Part shown: positions 25,687 to 37,110 of the stretch, in pieces
Layout: every line of letters begins with the position of its first letter
How positions within the stretch are numbered: position 1 is the stretch's first letter
Assembly (NCBI GenBank): GCA_030692765.1
Contig: JAUYUB010000005.1
Coordinates: 1-48,424, forward strand
Length of the DNA: 48,424 nucleotides
Source of the DNA: Sulfuricurvum sp.
Lineage (GTDB): Bacteria > Campylobacterota > Campylobacteria > Campylobacterales > Sulfurimonadaceae
Direction: 5' to 3'
Notes under the pieces: model-generated
What the model saw: only the letters and a program-made list of their open reading frames with translations
Database searches by the model: none
Told to the model about the DNA's origin: nothing
Translations under genes and position numbers: made by a program

Positions 25687-26994
25687 ATGCCGCTAAAAGC
25701 CCTTCGTGAACGTCTTGGAAAAGAGAAGCTTCACACTGTTTTCGGAACCATTGTCAAAATAAGCCCTACGGTCATCGTGGCAGAAGGACTGCATGTGAGT
25801 ATCGGCGATACCGTTACTATTGTTTCCGATGTAGATGCTTCAGAGGCGATGGGGATGGTCAGTGAGGTAGAACGAAACCGCTTTTTTATCACCCCTTTTC
25901 GATTTGTAGAAGGATTTCGTGCCGGGGATAAAGTTTTCACCAATCAAACAGGAATGGCCATAGAAGTAGGCGATGGTTTGCTGGGGCGTGTTGTTGATCC
26001 GTTCATGAAACCCATCGATGGGAAAGGTCCTGTTTGGGGATCTCATATGGAGCCGATTATCAAAGCACCCATTGCGGCCATGAAGCGCGGGATGATCGAT
26101 GAGCCTTTTATGGTTGGAGTAAAAACCATCGATGGGCTTCTCAGTTGCGGGAAAGGGCAAAAGCTTGGTATTTTTGCCGGAAGCGGTGTAGGAAAATCGA
26201 CGTTGATGGGGATGATCGTACGCGGGTCTCAAGCACCCATTAAAGTAGTGGCTCTCATCGGTGAGCGTGGACGGGAAGTCCCTGAGTTTATCGAAAAATC
26301 ACTGGGCGGCAATTTGGAAAACACCGTTTTGGTCGTTGCAACGAGTGATGATTCTCCTCTTATGCGTAAATACGGGGCATTCAGTGCAATGAGTGTAGCG
26401 GAGTATTTTAAATCTCAGGGGCATGACGTCCTGTTTATGATGGATTCGGTGACCCGTTTTGCGATGGCACAGCGTGAGATTGGTTTGGCATTGGGCGAAC
26501 CGCCTACGTCAAAGGGCTACCCTCCCTCTTCGCTCACTCTTTTGCCTCAGCTCATGGAACGCGCAGGAAAAGAAGAAGGGCACGGCTCAATTACGGCATT
26601 TTTCACCGTTCTCGTCGAGGGGGACGATATGTCTGATCCGATTGCTGACCAGTCACGCTCAATTTTGGATGGACACATTGTCCTCTCTCGCGAACTTACC
26701 GATTTTGGCATCTATCCTCCAATCCACATCCTCAATTCCGCATCACGGGTCATGAATGATATTATCAGCCCTGAACATTTGGTAGCGGCACGCCGATTCC
26801 GTCGTCTCTATACACTGTTAAAAGAGAATGAGATGTTGATCCGTATCGGTGCCTATATCAAAGGCTCGGATAAAGAACTTGACGAGGCAATCGCTAAAAA
26901 AGAGCAAATGGAAGCCTTTATGACGCAAGACGCTACTGCCATTACGGACTTTCAAGAGAGTATTGATATCATGGTAGCATTGATGGCGCATTAA
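25687..26994 (+). CDS. fliI: Flagellum-specific ATP synthase/export ATPase
   Basis: Protein of 435 residues, homologous to the beta subunit of F1-ATPase. Walker A is AGSGVGKST (164-172), the Walker B strand is VLFMMDSVTRFAMAQREIGLALGEPP-type (split here: VLFMMDSVTRF then GLALGEPP), and DQSRSILDGHIVLSR is conserved in FliI/YscN enzymes. It energises the flagellar type III export apparatus at the inner face of the membrane. It is coupled to folE with no other flagellar genes in the window, as is typical for Campylobacterota, whose flagellar genes are scattered. Confidence 0.96.
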   Translation: MPLKALRERLGKEKLHTVFGTIVKISPTVIVAEGLHVSIGDTVTIVSDVDASEAMGMVSEVERNRFFITPFRFVEGFRAGDKVFTNQTGMAIEVGDGLLGRVVDPFMKPIDGKGPVWGSHMEPIIKAPIAAMKRGMIDEPFMVGVKTIDGLLSCGKGQKLGIFAGSGVGKSTLMGMIVRGSQAPIKVVALIGERGREVPEFIEKSLGGNLENTVLVVATSDDSPLMRKYGAFSAMSVAEYFKSQGHDVLFMMDSVTRFAMAQREIGLALGEPPTSKGYPPSSLTLLPQLMERAGKEEGHGSITAFFTVLVEGDDMSDPIADQSRSILDGHIVLSRELTDFGIYPPIHILNSASRVMNDIISPEHLVAARRFRRLYTLLKENEMLIRIGAYIKGSDKELDEAIAKKEQMEAFMTQDATAITDFQESIDIMVALMAH

Positions 26995-27027
26995 TAATCG
27001 ATTCTTAAACCACGCTAAATATAAAAA

Positions 27028-27039
27028 AACCTTAAGGTT
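27028..27039. promoter_or_regulatory. Perfect palindrome at the nifS promoter (candidate operator)
   Basis: AACCTTAAGGTT, a 12-base perfect palindrome ending 2 bases before the TATAAC -10 candidate of nifS. That is the spacer position, where a bound repressor would block RNA polymerase. Fe-S assembly operons are often controlled by Rrf2/IscR-type or Fur-type proteins; which, if any, binds here is unknown. Confidence 0.4.
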
Positions 27040-27041
27040 AG

Positions 27042-27047
27042 TATAAC
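27042..27047 (+). promoter_or_regulatory. Candidate -10 box (TATAAC) for nifS-nifU
   Basis: TATAAC about 80 bases before the nifS ATG, in a 131-base gap after fliI. AGGAGAG precedes the ATG as ribosome site. No -35 hexamer is evident; the palindrome occupies that side. Confidence 0.4.
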
Positions 27048-27116
27048 AAGGGTTGCACTATCATCTCAAAAGTTAAACAAGATAAAAATTGTCTTATTTC
27101 AAAAACACCTTTTTAG

Positions 27117-28340
<1,224 letters not shown>

Positions 28341-28351
28341 AGGATTCTATT

Positions 28352-29326
28352 ATGGCAAAAAATGATTTAATGAGCGGATCTCTTTGGGATCAGTATTCAA
28401 ATAAAGTAACTACATTGATGAACGCCCCGACCAATCAGGGTGAAATTACACAAGAAGAGTGTGATGCAGCGGGGCAAAAATTAATCGTTGCGGATTTTGG
28501 AGCAGAGAGTTGTGGCGATGCGGTACGTTTGTATTGGGCGGTAGATCCTGCAAATGATACGATTGTTAGCTCAAAATTTAAAAGTTTTGGTTGTGGTACG
28601 GCGATTGCCTCTTCAGACATGATGGCAGAGCTTTGTATCGGTAAGACGGTTCAAGATGCGGTCAAAATCACCAATATTGATGTTGAAATGGCATTGCGTG
28701 ATGATCCGGAAACTCCAGCAGTTCCACCACAAAAAATGCACTGCTCAGTTATGGCGTATGATGTTATTAAAAAAGCGGCTGGCCTATACCTCGGTGTTGA
28801 TGAAGGAAGCTTTGAGACTGAGATTATTGTGTGTGAATGTGCACGTATCAGTCTTGGAACACTCAAAGAGGTTATTCGTTTGAATGATCTTACGAGCATT
28901 GAGCAAATTACTGACTATACTAAAGCAGGCGGTTTTTGTAAATCATGTATCAAGCCTGGTGGACATGAGGCACGTGAGTGGTATCTCGTCGATATTTTGG
29001 CGGGTGTCCGACATGAGATGGATTTGGAGAAAATGCACAATGCTGCCGATGCAGGCCCTGCTGGTAATTTCGAGACCATGACATTAGTCCAACAGATCAA
29101 AGCTGTTGATGCGGTTATCGATGAGAGTGTCCGTCAGTTTTTGATTATGGATGGCGGTAATGTAGAGATTATTGACATTAAAGACTCTCCTGAGTACATT
29201 GACATCTATATTCGCTATTTGGGTGCATGTAATGGTTGTGCGAGTTCAAGTACGGGTACATTGTACGCGATTGAATCAACACTTAAAGAAAAACTTTCGA
29301 ATAAAATCCGCGTTTTACCTATTTAA
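28352..29326 (+). CDS. nifU: NifU Fe-S cluster scaffold protein
   Basis: Protein of 324 residues with the full three-domain NifU plan. The IscU-like scaffold has Cys54, Cys81 and Cys131; the central ferredoxin-like [2Fe-2S] domain has CEC (161, 163) and CKSC (196, 199); the C-terminal Nfu domain has the CNGC pair (293, 296). NifU receives sulfur from NifS and hands clusters to target proteins. It ends next to a GC-rich structured intergenic element. Confidence 0.96.
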   Translation: MAKNDLMSGSLWDQYSNKVTTLMNAPTNQGEITQEECDAAGQKLIVADFGAESCGDAVRLYWAVDPANDTIVSSKFKSFGCGTAIASSDMMAELCIGKTVQDAVKITNIDVEMALRDDPETPAVPPQKMHCSVMAYDVIKKAAGLYLGVDEGSFETEIIVCECARISLGTLKEVIRLNDLTSIEQITDYTKAGGFCKSCIKPGGHEAREWYLVDILAGVRHEMDLEKMHNAADAGPAGNFETMTLVQQIKAVDAVIDESVRQFLIMDGGNVEIIDIKDSPEYIDIYIRYLGACNGCASSSTGTLYAIESTLKEKLSNKIRVLPI

Positions 29327-29340
29327 TATGTGATACGCCA

Positions 29341-29420
29341 TCGGAACTCGTCCCGATTGGCTACGCTAACGCTGGGTTCACCTCGGCGGTGTGCCCAATT
29401 GCGCTTATGCGCGTTCTTGT
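29341..29420. other. GC-rich structured intergenic element between nifU and phoH
   Basis: This stretch between convergent genes is visibly richer in G and C than its flanks and holds nested pairing. CACC/GGTG (29379-29390, loop TCGGC) extends outward to GGG/CCC; ATTGG (29356-29360) can pair with CCAAT (29395-29399) as an alternative; GCGC-TTAT-GCGC (29401-29412) is a separate hairpin followed by GTTCTTGTTTC on the plus strand; GAAC (29344-29347) matches GTTC (29413-29416). The last hairpin may end nifU transcription. The whole could be a small RNA, a dispersed repeat or just a double terminator. No tRNA or known riboswitch was recognised. Confidence 0.5.
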
Positions 29421-29436
29421 TTCACCTTCATTATAA

Positions 29437-30897
29437 TTAAAAGTTCTTATCAAACCAATTAGCAACATTACTACGGATAGTATGTCGCAGCTGTATTCCT
29501 GCAACAAAATCACTGTGCTGTGCTTTATTAAGTAGGCTTACGAGCGCATTACGGCGTTTTGAGAGGAAGGGATGATCTATTTGTCCTGGGTCTCCCATGA
29601 TGACCAGACGCGTCTCTTCTCCCATGCGTGTACCGATGAGTTTGAGTGTCGCATTGGTCATGTTTTGGGCTTCATCGATGATAACAAATTTGCGAGAGAT
29701 GGTTGTTCCGCGCATGTGAGCAATGTCCATGGCTTCGATATTGTATTTCTTCATAAACAGCTCAGTTGCATTTTCACGCTTCGTTGAGTTTGTGGTTCCG
29801 GTAAACTCTACACGGGCATCAATGGAATGTTTGTTTTGATGCTCGATTGTAAAGTTGACCGCAGAGTATAATGGGTACATGAAGTAGCCCAGCTTTTGAT
29901 CTTCGTCTCCTTTTCTAAATCCAAGTTCGGCTTGTTGATCGTTGGAGGTGACGGTGTTACGCGCATAAATAATCCCTTCAACAATCCCCTCTTCAACCAG
30001 CTCAAGTCCCGCTTGCAGTGCTACGAGAGTTTTTCCAGAGCCCGTTGAGCCTGCAACGACCGTAACAAAGTTTTGCGGATGGGTCATCATGGTGAAATAA
30101 AATTTTTGTTCTATGTTCATGGGACGTACAAAACTTTCATCAAAATGTTCCCCAAAACGGCGATCAAAATCGCACCATTCGAGCTGACCATTTGAACTTA
30201 GGGCGTATTTTTGTATCCCAGTTGTATAAGTCTCTTGTGTTGTACTGATCGCTTGTTCTATGAAGGTGTATTGCTCAAAATTATGGTGTTCGCCCTCAGG
30301 AAACTCTGGGCTACCGATGTAGGTATAGGTAGAGGAAAAGTCAATATCTTCTGGGGCTTCGACGCTGCTGTTTCGAATGCTTTGAGTGGGTACTCCACGA
30401 ATCTCAGAAGCGATACGAAAGGACATGTCGTTGGTGACAAGGGTGAGGTCGTAGTCGTGAGCGATTTCACCGATCATGGCATCATTGAGCCCTTTGGACT
30501 CTGAAAAGGTATTGACCACACGATATTTATCGCGGTGGATGAGGTAAAAATCGATGGTCATCTCTTCGCCGCTTAAAAGCGAATGATCAAATTTTAGGGC
30601 AAGTTTATAATAGCGATCTTCAGAGCATTGTTTGGGATCGATTTGATCTAAGATACATGAAGGAAGTTCCACCGCAGAAATTGGTTCCCCTACAGAGGCA
30701 TCAGCAAGGCGAAAAAACTCTCTGGCTTGAAAACCGGCTTCCGAGCGCATATCCTCTTTTTTGCTGTTTAGCTCCGCTAGGACGACATTGGTGATGACAA
30801 CGGCATTGAGGTTGTCCTTACTGATACGTAAAATATTGGTATGGTCATCGAGGATAACGGAGGTATCGAGAAGATAGGATTTTTCTTTTTTGCTCAT
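29437..30897 (-). CDS. phoH: PhoH-family ATPase with N-terminal PIN domain (PhoH2-type)
   Basis: Protein of 486 residues. The N-terminal PIN nuclease domain starts YLLDTSVILDD and has further acidic residues (AELN, GLNDAMIGE, LVTNDMSFR). The C-terminal PhoH ATPase has Walker A AGSTGSGKT near 282-290 and Walker B KFVIIDEAQNMT. Such PIN-PhoH fusions are RNA helicase/RNases. The start is taken at ATG 30897 (MSKKEKSY) with AAGG upstream; a longer frame from 30972 would overlap aroC. Substrate and trigger are unknown. Confidence 0.92.
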   Translation of the reverse strand: MSKKEKSYLLDTSVILDDHTNILRISKDNLNAVVITNVVLAELNSKKEDMRSEAGFQAREFFRLADASVGEPISAVELPSCILDQIDPKQCSEDRYYKLALKFDHSLLSGEEMTIDFYLIHRDKYRVVNTFSESKGLNDAMIGEIAHDYDLTLVTNDMSFRIASEIRGVPTQSIRNSSVEAPEDIDFSSTYTYIGSPEFPEGEHHNFEQYTFIEQAISTTQETYTTGIQKYALSSNGQLEWCDFDRRFGEHFDESFVRPMNIEQKFYFTMMTHPQNFVTVVAGSTGSGKTLVALQAGLELVEEGIVEGIIYARNTVTSNDQQAELGFRKGDEDQKLGYFMYPLYSAVNFTIEHQNKHSIDARVEFTGTTNSTKRENATELFMKKYNIEAMDIAHMRGTTISRKFVIIDEAQNMTNATLKLIGTRMGEETRLVIMGDPGQIDHPFLSKRRNALVSLLNKAQHSDFVAGIQLRHTIRSNVANWFDKNF

Positions 30898-30946
30898 TAG
30901 TGAAACCTTATTGGAATAAAGATTATCAATAGTAGCGAAAAAAATC

Positions 30947-32020
30947 TTAAGCGTAGTAGCCTTTAATCCCATCCATGGTGCGTCCCATATTCAGTAGTAT
31001 CATATCGGCAATAACCAATGCAGCCATTGACTCAACGACTACGGAACCGCGTATCGCGACACATGGATCATGTCGCCCTTTGAGCGATACGTGGACACTT
31101 TGCCCAGAGGTATTGATGCTCTCTTGATCGATAAAGATGGAGGGGGTAGGTTTGAAGTGCACTTTGCAGATAACATCATCGCCATTACTCATCCCCCCTA
31201 AAATTCCGCCGGAGTGGTTTGTTTTAAAGCCCTCTTGCGTGATAGGGTCATTATTTTGGGATGCCAAAACTTCAGCACTGTGGATACCGTCTCCGATTTC
31301 GACTGCTTTGACGGCATTAATCCCCATCATGGCGCTTGCAAGAACCGCATCGAGTTTGTAATACAGCCCCTCACCCAATCCGATTGGAAGACCCGATACT
31401 TTGAGTGTGGCAACTCCTCCCACAGAATCATGTCGATTCTTAGCCTCTAAAATAGCTGTTTTTTGTGCCTCTTCAACACGTGGGTCTAAGGCATAGATAG
31501 GGCTTTTGGCTGGATAGGTGAAATCCAGTTCGTTGCCTTGAATTCCGTGAATCGCACTGATGCCGCTATGAAAGGTGATGCCAATTTTGGAGAGAATAAG
31601 CTTGGCAACCGCACCACCGGCAACGCGTGCTGCGGTTTCACGTGCACTTGAGCGTCCGCCGCCGCGATAATCACGCAGTCCGAATTTATGAAAATAGGTA
31701 AAATCAGCATGGCCTGGACGGAAAATATCTTTGACATTGGAATAGTCACCGCTTTTTTGGTCGGTGTTGTAGATGACCATCATGATAGGTGTTCCAGTAC
31801 TTAACCCCTCGAATACCCCACTGAGGATTTCTACTGTATCGGACTCTTTGCGTGCGGTCGCAAACTCGTTTTGTCCCGGGCGACGACGATCGAGTTCGCT
31901 TTGAATATAGGCTTCATCGATTTGCAGACCTGCTGGGACACCATCGAGAACACACCCGATCGCTTTTCCGTGGGACTCACCATAGGTAGTCATCGTGAAG
32001 CGTTCACCAAATCGGTTCAT
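30947..32020 (-). CDS. aroC: Chorismate synthase
   Basis: Protein of 357 residues catalysing the last step of the shikimate pathway, EPSP to chorismate, with reduced FMN. Family blocks visible are [17 protein letters not shown] at the N-terminus, [27 protein letters not shown] and the C-terminal [16 protein letters not shown]. Length is typical. The start codon overlaps the rnc stop as ATGA, so the two genes are co-translated. Confidence 0.97.
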   Translation of the reverse strand: MNRFGERFTMTTYGESHGKAIGCVLDGVPAGLQIDEAYIQSELDRRRPGQNEFATARKESDTVEILSGVFEGLSTGTPIMMVIYNTDQKSGDYSNVKDIFRPGHADFTYFHKFGLRDYRGGGRSSARETAARVAGGAVAKLILSKIGITFHSGISAIHGIQGNELDFTYPAKSPIYALDPRVEEAQKTAILEAKNRHDSVGGVATLKVSGLPIGLGEGLYYKLDAVLASAMMGINAVKAVEIGDGIHSAEVLASQNNDPITQEGFKTNHSGGILGGMSNGDDVICKVHFKPTPSIFIDQESINTSGQSVHVSLKGRHDPCVAIRGSVVVESMAALVIADMILLNMGRTMDGIKGYYA

Positions 32021-32697
32021 TTGAGCTCCTTTGTTAAAATTTCCAAGGCAATTTTTGCAGCCTCTTGCTGGGCTTGTTTTTTACTTTTCCCAACAGCGCT
32101 GGCATACCGTTTTCCATCGATGAAAGCAGCGATCTCAAACTCTTTTTTATGATCGGGACCGTGTGCCGCAACCAGCTGGTAGTCAGGAGTGATCCCATAG
32201 TGTGCTTGAGTGAGTTCTTGTAGCGATGTTTTGTAGTCTTTAAAGAGGGAATCCAGCGAAATATCAGGATGCACTTTTTCAAGCAAATCGATGGTAATCG
32301 TGCGTACGGTGTCTAATCCTACCTCAAGATAAATGGCCCCCATCAATGCTTCAAACGCATTGGAAAGCAGGGAACTTTTAGTGCGCCCGCTATTATTTTC
32401 CTCGGCGTTGGACAAATAAATATACTCACCAAGATTCAAATAAAGCGCAAGGCGGGTAAACCCTCCCTCATTGACCAGAGACGCGCGCATTTTTGAGAGA
32501 TTTCCCTCTTCAAAATGGGTGAATTTCTTATACAGGTATTCTCCGACGATTAGGTCGAGAACGGCATCTCCTAAAAATTCCAGTCGCTCATTATTGTAGG
32601 GCTGTTTGTAGCTTTTATGCGTCAGCGCTTCAATAAGGAGCTCTTTATTTTTAAATTGATACCCTAATTGTTTTTGCAGGGTTTGTAAATCATCCAT
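32017..32697 (-). CDS. rnc: Ribonuclease III
   Basis: Protein of 226 residues that cuts double-stranded RNA, including rRNA precursors. The signature [13 protein letters not shown] is at 36-48 (Glu40, Asp44), further active-site residues fall in [13 protein letters not shown] near 110-122, and a double-stranded RNA-binding domain occupies about 155-223 ([10 protein letters not shown] ... [16 protein letters not shown]). The pairing with aroC is conserved in several Campylobacterota. A GTP-binding era partner is not in the window. Confidence 0.97.
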   Translation of the reverse strand: MDDLQTLQKQLGYQFKNKELLIEALTHKSYKQPYNNERLEFLGDAVLDLIVGEYLYKKFTHFEEGNLSKMRASLVNEGGFTRLALYLNLGEYIYLSNAEENNSGRTKSSLLSNAFEALMGAIYLEVGLDTVRTITIDLLEKVHPDISLDSLFKDYKTSLQELTQAHYGITPDYQLVAAHGPDHKKEFEIAAFIDGKRYASAVGKSKKQAQQEAAKIALEILTKELK

Positions 32698-32726
32698 TAT
32701 TGGTCAATCCTTGTTTAAATTTTTTA

Positions 32727-33770
32727 TTACTGAAAGGAGTTATTTTCTTCAAAATGTTCCTTTGAGAGGGTTAGAATCGGGCTTACCGTATCGATTGTAT
32801 GGCAATGCGGGCATCGGTGAAACGGAATAAAAGAGATCTGTTTGCATTCACCACATGCGTATTCAAATTGCAATGTCGCTTTACTGCTTCCGCATTTGCG
32901 CAAGGCAATAAGGGTATCGAGTTCAAATACCGAACTGTTTTGAGCGAGTTCAAGTGCGCCGCGTGCTGTGAACAATTCACACAGGTAGGCATTACGTGAA
33001 ATTATAGCCAAATCGAGTTTCTCTTCGCTCAATCTCCATAAAATATCACTGAGCCGATGAGCTAAAGAGTGATCGAATATTTCCCATGCCAGAGTACTTC
33101 TGTGAGTAAAAAGATAGTCAAAAATCAAATATCCGAGGCTGAATGTCTCACGATAGATCGTGCATAGCTGTTGGCATCGCTCATCTATTGTAAGCTTTGG
33201 ATCCACGAGAATGATTCGGCATTTTAGATACGTTTGTATGGGGTGTGATTGCGGCTGAAGTTCAAGCAGAGATTCGCTGACTTCCAGTGCCCTATCAAAT
33301 TGCTGGAGCTGTTCGTACGCCAATATGAGATAATGCAAAGCAGCGGGCGTGCGCGGATGGTCACTGAGTACCTGAACAAAACTTACACGGGCTCTTTCGA
33401 GAAAACCTGCTTTAAAATAGGCTTTTCCCAAAAGTAAGAGCACCTCTTTTTGAAATAATGGTTCACTGTATTTGGAAAGCACTGCAAGATATATCTCAAT
33501 GCTTTTTTCAAAGTTCCCCTGAAGTTCATAGCTGTGCGCAAGTAAAAGCCACGATTCGTTATTGAGCGTATTGTTATATATTTGCAAAGCAATAGGTGTG
33601 GATTCACTGTCCTCGTCAAATTTGCCTAAAAAGGATTCGAGTGAGCGGTGTGCCTTGGAAGCTTTGTATCGCCCACCCCAATAGCTTAGAAAGGATATGA
33701 CAAACAGCAAAAGAAAAAAGAGAATCACACCAAAGAGAGGATCTCGATATTCAATGTAAAACGTATCCAT
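32727..33770 (-). CDS. LapB/YciM-like TPR protein with C-terminal zinc-ribbon
   Basis: Protein of 347 residues: N-terminal membrane helix (about 11-32, GVILFFLLLFVISFLSYW), a run of TPR units (NNESWLLLAHSYELQGNFEKSIEIY and following), and a C-terminal rubredoxin-like zinc site with CGEC and CPHC (near 308-330). This order is that of E. coli LapB, which controls lipopolysaccharide synthesis by directing FtsH to LpxC. The sequence itself is divergent, so the same role is inference. The start overlaps the recJ stop (TAATG). Confidence 0.82.
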   Translation of the reverse strand: MDTFYIEYRDPLFGVILFFLLLFVISFLSYWGGRYKASKAHRSLESFLGKFDEDSESTPIALQIYNNTLNNESWLLLAHSYELQGNFEKSIEIYLAVLSKYSEPLFQKEVLLLLGKAYFKAGFLERARVSFVQVLSDHPRTPAALHYLILAYEQLQQFDRALEVSESLLELQPQSHPIQTYLKCRIILVDPKLTIDERCQQLCTIYRETFSLGYLIFDYLFTHRSTLAWEIFDHSLAHRLSDILWRLSEEKLDLAIISRNAYLCELFTARGALELAQNSSVFELDTLIALRKCGSSKATLQFEYACGECKQISFIPFHRCPHCHTIDTVSPILTLSKEHFEENNSFQ

Positions 33771-35371
33771 TAAAAGAGCCTTTCCAGCATCAGCTGCATG
33801 GAGACTTTTCCGTTGAATTCATTTTTGTTGACGGTATAGCTGCAGCTAAGCTGTTTACTGTCCGGACACTCCAATACTCTGCGAAAGGCGATCAGTTCAA
33901 TCGTTTTAGAAAGTGTGGGCACGGGGCGAAGTTCCAGTCGGCTGTGGGACTTGTCGCTGCCAAAAAGTTTGATCTGGACAACGTGTGCATCGCGCAGTAA
34001 AAAACGCGGACGGGGATTTCCCTCACCGTAAGGTTCAAACTTTTGCAGCAGTTCAAGCAACTCGACATTAATCGATTCGGATTCCAACTCTCCTAAAATA
34101 TCGCTTTGAGGGATAAAGTCATCAGGATGCAGTTCCTGCGCTGCTTCGTTTATAAGAGTACGGAAGTCATCGACGTTTGATAAATCCATAGAGAGCCCTG
34201 CTGCCATTTTATGCCCACCGAATTTTGCCAATAAATGCTCTTGGGATTTAATCAGAGTATAGAGGTCAACATTCCCGATACTTCGCCCTGATCCTTTTGC
34301 AATACCGTTGTGGATACTCAAAACTATCGCAGGTTTTTGAAAATGGTTTACGAGCCTGGAAGCAACAATTCCCACCACCCCTTCATTCCAGTTCTCTCCT
34401 GCTACTACTATCACTTTATTATTGGTGTTTACTTCTGTCATAGCACATGCTGTCGTATCGGCTTCGATCTCTTTTCGAAGAGCGTTCAATGCCGTTAACA
34501 GATCAAACTGGTGATAGGCCTTCTCTGTTGTTTTTGCGGTCAAAAAGTCTAATGCGATGGAAGCATCTTCGAGACGCCCTGCTGAGTTAATGCGCGGTGC
34601 GATTTGAAATCCGATGTCTTCTGATGAGATAGCGGAGCGATTGAGAATATCGCGGATGATAATAAAGGGAGGCAGTGATGAGGTGTTCATCATCTCTAGG
34701 CCTGTCTTGACGATGGCGCGATTGATTCCCACCAGCGGCATGACATCGGCGATAACAGCAAGAGCCAGAAAGGGGAAAAACTGGCGCATGTCGATGGATA
34801 GGCCAAGCTCTTGCTTGATCAAGCCCATCAAAAGCCATCCCACTTGTGCACCGCAGATATCTTTGAACGGATAGGGGCAATCACGCTGTTTGGGATTAAC
34901 GATGGCATAGACATCAGGGAGAATATCGCTTGGGGTATGGTGATCGGTGATGATGAGGTCGATTCCTCTGGCTTTGCATACTTCGGCGGCTTCAATAGCA
35001 TTGATTCCATTGTCCACGGTAAATACGACATCGGCATCAATACGCTCTAGCACTCCTTTGGAAACACCGTATCCATCGGTAAAACGGTTAGGAATAGTGG
35101 CAAGAAGTGGATAGGGGATGAGGTCAAAAAAGCGTTTAACAATTGCCGTAGAGGTTACCCCGTCTACGTCATAATCCCCGACAAGGGCAATCTTTTCACC
35201 CTTGCGAATAGCATCAGCAATACGTTTGGCAGCTTTTTGGGCATCTTTGAGTTGGCTTGGATGAGGAATGTCAGAGAGTTTTTCGCTTTGCGCAGTAAAA
35301 CGCTTTGAGAGGAGAGTGTTTAAATTCTCGTGGCTGAGTTGCGGTACCTCAAGCAGGATTGGTTTGCTCAA
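33770..35371 (-). CDS. recJ: Single-stranded-DNA-specific exonuclease RecJ
   Basis: Protein of 533 residues. DHH-superfamily motifs are in order: [10 protein letters not shown] (65-74), FTVDNG with Asp120, ITDHHTP with DHH at 143-145, and the DHHA1 segment [13 protein letters not shown]. RecJ degrades single-stranded DNA 5' to 3' in recombination and mismatch repair and can process incoming or damaged DNA. It overlaps the 3' end of pyrG by 23 bases. Length is near normal. Confidence 0.95.
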   Translation of the reverse strand: MSKPILLEVPQLSHENLNTLLSKRFTAQSEKLSDIPHPSQLKDAQKAAKRIADAIRKGEKIALVGDYDVDGVTSTAIVKRFFDLIPYPLLATIPNRFTDGYGVSKGVLERIDADVVFTVDNGINAIEAAEVCKARGIDLIITDHHTPSDILPDVYAIVNPKQRDCPYPFKDICGAQVGWLLMGLIKQELGLSIDMRQFFPFLALAVIADVMPLVGINRAIVKTGLEMMNTSSLPPFIIIRDILNRSAISSEDIGFQIAPRINSAGRLEDASIALDFLTAKTTEKAYHQFDLLTALNALRKEIEADTTACAMTEVNTNNKVIVVAGENWNEGVVGIVASRLVNHFQKPAIVLSIHNGIAKGSGRSIGNVDLYTLIKSQEHLLAKFGGHKMAAGLSMDLSNVDDFRTLINEAAQELHPDDFIPQSDILGELESESINVELLELLQKFEPYGEGNPRPRFLLRDAHVVQIKLFGSDKSHSRLELRPVPTLSKTIELIAFRRVLECPDSKQLSCSYTVNKNEFNGKVSMQLMLERLF

Positions 35372-36977
35372 AGGTAGCCTTCACAAATGCAAGAATCGTA
35401 GCATTAGGGGTTTGTAAACGTGAAGTGAATTCAGGATGAAACTGCACCCCTAAAAACCATGGATGACCCGGTATCTCAACGGCTTCAATAAGACCATCAG
35501 ACTCACCCGTGATAATCATACCCGCACGCTCTAAATCATCGCGATAAGTAGGATTTGCTTCATAGCGGTGGCGATGACGCTCGAAAATAAGTTTCTCGCC
35601 ATTGTAGGCAGCACGTAAGTGGGACCCTTCTTTGGTCTCACACGGGTACTCGCCCAAACGCATTGTTCCACCCATTGGAGAACGGTGTGTTCGTAGCTGT
35701 TTTTGACCCGATTGGTCAATGAAATTATCGATAAGATAGATCATTGGATGAGTTGTTTGAGGATTAAACTCGATGGAGTTGGCATCGGTAAATCCTAAAA
35801 CATTACGCGCGTATTCGACCAGTGAAAGTTGCATCCCCAAACAGATCCCTAAATACGGGATACGGTTTTCACGCGCATAACGGATAGCTTTGATTTTTCC
35901 CTCAACGCCACGATTCCCAAAGCCACCGGCAACGAGTACCGAATCACAATCACGCAAGAAGACTTCAGCTCCCTGCTCTTCGATCTTTTCGCTGTCGATC
36001 CAGCTGATGTTCACACGAGTATCCAAATGCGCACCTGAATGGATCAGCGCTTCGATGAGAGATTTGTATGATTCTTTAAGTTCGAGGTATTTTCCGACAA
36101 ACCCGATATTTACACGGTATTTAGGGGAAACGATTTTTTTGACCAATGAATCCCACTGTTCCATGTCCGGCTTGAGCTCGCCCAATCCCAGCTCTTTTGC
36201 GATAGGAGTAAGAATATTTTGGTGCAAGAACGTTAGCGGGATTGCATAGATGGTTGCGGCATCGAGTGCTTCGATGATACTGTCAGCAGAAACATCACAG
36301 CTGAGTGCCAGCTTTTTCTTGAATGTTTTTGGCAGTTGCTCTTCACTTCGGGCGATGATCATCTGCGGAGTGATACCGATACGTCGGAGCTCTTGTACCG
36401 AGTGCTGCGTCGGTTTGCTTTTGTGCTCGCCCGCTGCTTTGATGAACGGGATGAGGGTGACGTGGATGAAGAACGTCCCTTCAACCTCGTCATCGTGTTT
36501 CATCATACGGATCGCTTCCATAAACGGCAAGCCTTCGATATCCCCAACGGTACCGCCCAACTCAACGACGAGAATCTCATGTCCCTCGCCTGCTTTTTTG
36601 ATACGGTCGACGATTTCACCTACGATGTGCGGTACGACTTGGATCGTCTGCCCGAGGTAGCCGCCGGCACGTTCACGTTCGATAACACTGCTGTAGACCT
36701 GACCGGTTGTAAAGTTGCTGGTACGTAAAAACGAAGCATCTAAAAAGCGTTCATAATTTCCCACGTCCAAATCAGTCTCAGCGCCGTCTTTAGTGACGAA
36801 TACTTCACCATGCTCCAATGGGCTCATGGTACCTGGATCGACGTTGATATACGGATCAATTTTCAACATACCGACTTTTTTGCCTGCATGGGTCAGCAAT
36901 GCGCCAATACTTGCAGCCGTAATCCCTTTTCCAAGCGAACTCAATACGCCACCGGTTACAAAAATATACTTGGTCAT
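35349..36977 (-). CDS. pyrG: CTP synthase
   Basis: Protein of 542 residues converting UTP to CTP with glutamine. The synthetase domain begins [17 protein letters not shown] and includes [13 protein letters not shown]; the glutamine amidotransferase domain has the nucleophile Cys in GICLGMQ and the His/Glu pair in [10 protein letters not shown]. The start is set at ATG 36977 with AAGGAATACC upstream; a longer frame from 37037 would add 20 non-homologous residues. Length is typical. It heads the minus-strand run to phoH. Confidence 0.97.
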   Translation of the reverse strand: MTKYIFVTGGVLSSLGKGITAASIGALLTHAGKKVGMLKIDPYINVDPGTMSPLEHGEVFVTKDGAETDLDVGNYERFLDASFLRTSNFTTGQVYSSVIERERAGGYLGQTIQVVPHIVGEIVDRIKKAGEGHEILVVELGGTVGDIEGLPFMEAIRMMKHDDEVEGTFFIHVTLIPFIKAAGEHKSKPTQHSVQELRRIGITPQMIIARSEEQLPKTFKKKLALSCDVSADSIIEALDAATIYAIPLTFLHQNILTPIAKELGLGELKPDMEQWDSLVKKIVSPKYRVNIGFVGKYLELKESYKSLIEALIHSGAHLDTRVNISWIDSEKIEEQGAEVFLRDCDSVLVAGGFGNRGVEGKIKAIRYARENRIPYLGICLGMQLSLVEYARNVLGFTDANSIEFNPQTTHPMIYLIDNFIDQSGQKQLRTHRSPMGGTMRLGEYPCETKEGSHLRAAYNGEKLIFERHRHRYEANPTYRDDLERAGMIITGESDGLIEAVEIPGHPWFLGVQFHPEFTSRLQTPNATILAFVKATFEQTNPA

Positions 36978-37072
36978 GAGGTATTCCTTCGGATTATGGA
37001 TCAAAATTTTGGGTGAAAACAGGCCAAATAGGCACACATAACGACTTTTGGAAGCCGTATTTTAAGTAGGCC

Positions 37073-37082
37073 ATTATATACT
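37073..37082. promoter_or_regulatory. Overlapping divergent -10 boxes between pyrG and the CPA2 antiporter gene
   Basis: The 10 bases ATTATATACT contain TATAAT on the minus strand (37073-37078) and TATACT on the plus strand (37077-37082). They could serve as one shared, symmetric promoter firing in both directions. The pyrG leader would then be about 90 bases long and the antiporter leader about 20. Confidence 0.4.
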
Positions 37083-37110
37083 GTTAAGGCTTATAAAAAG
37101 GAAAATTTTA

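Noticed and set aside
29376..29392. GGGTTCACC-like stretch resembling a tRNA T-arm
   Set aside because: No acceptor, D or anticodon arm can be built around it on either strand.
36250..36728. Plus-strand open frames opposite pyrG
   Set aside because: Shadow frames of a conserved enzyme, with Cys/Ser-rich low-complexity products typical of antisense reading.
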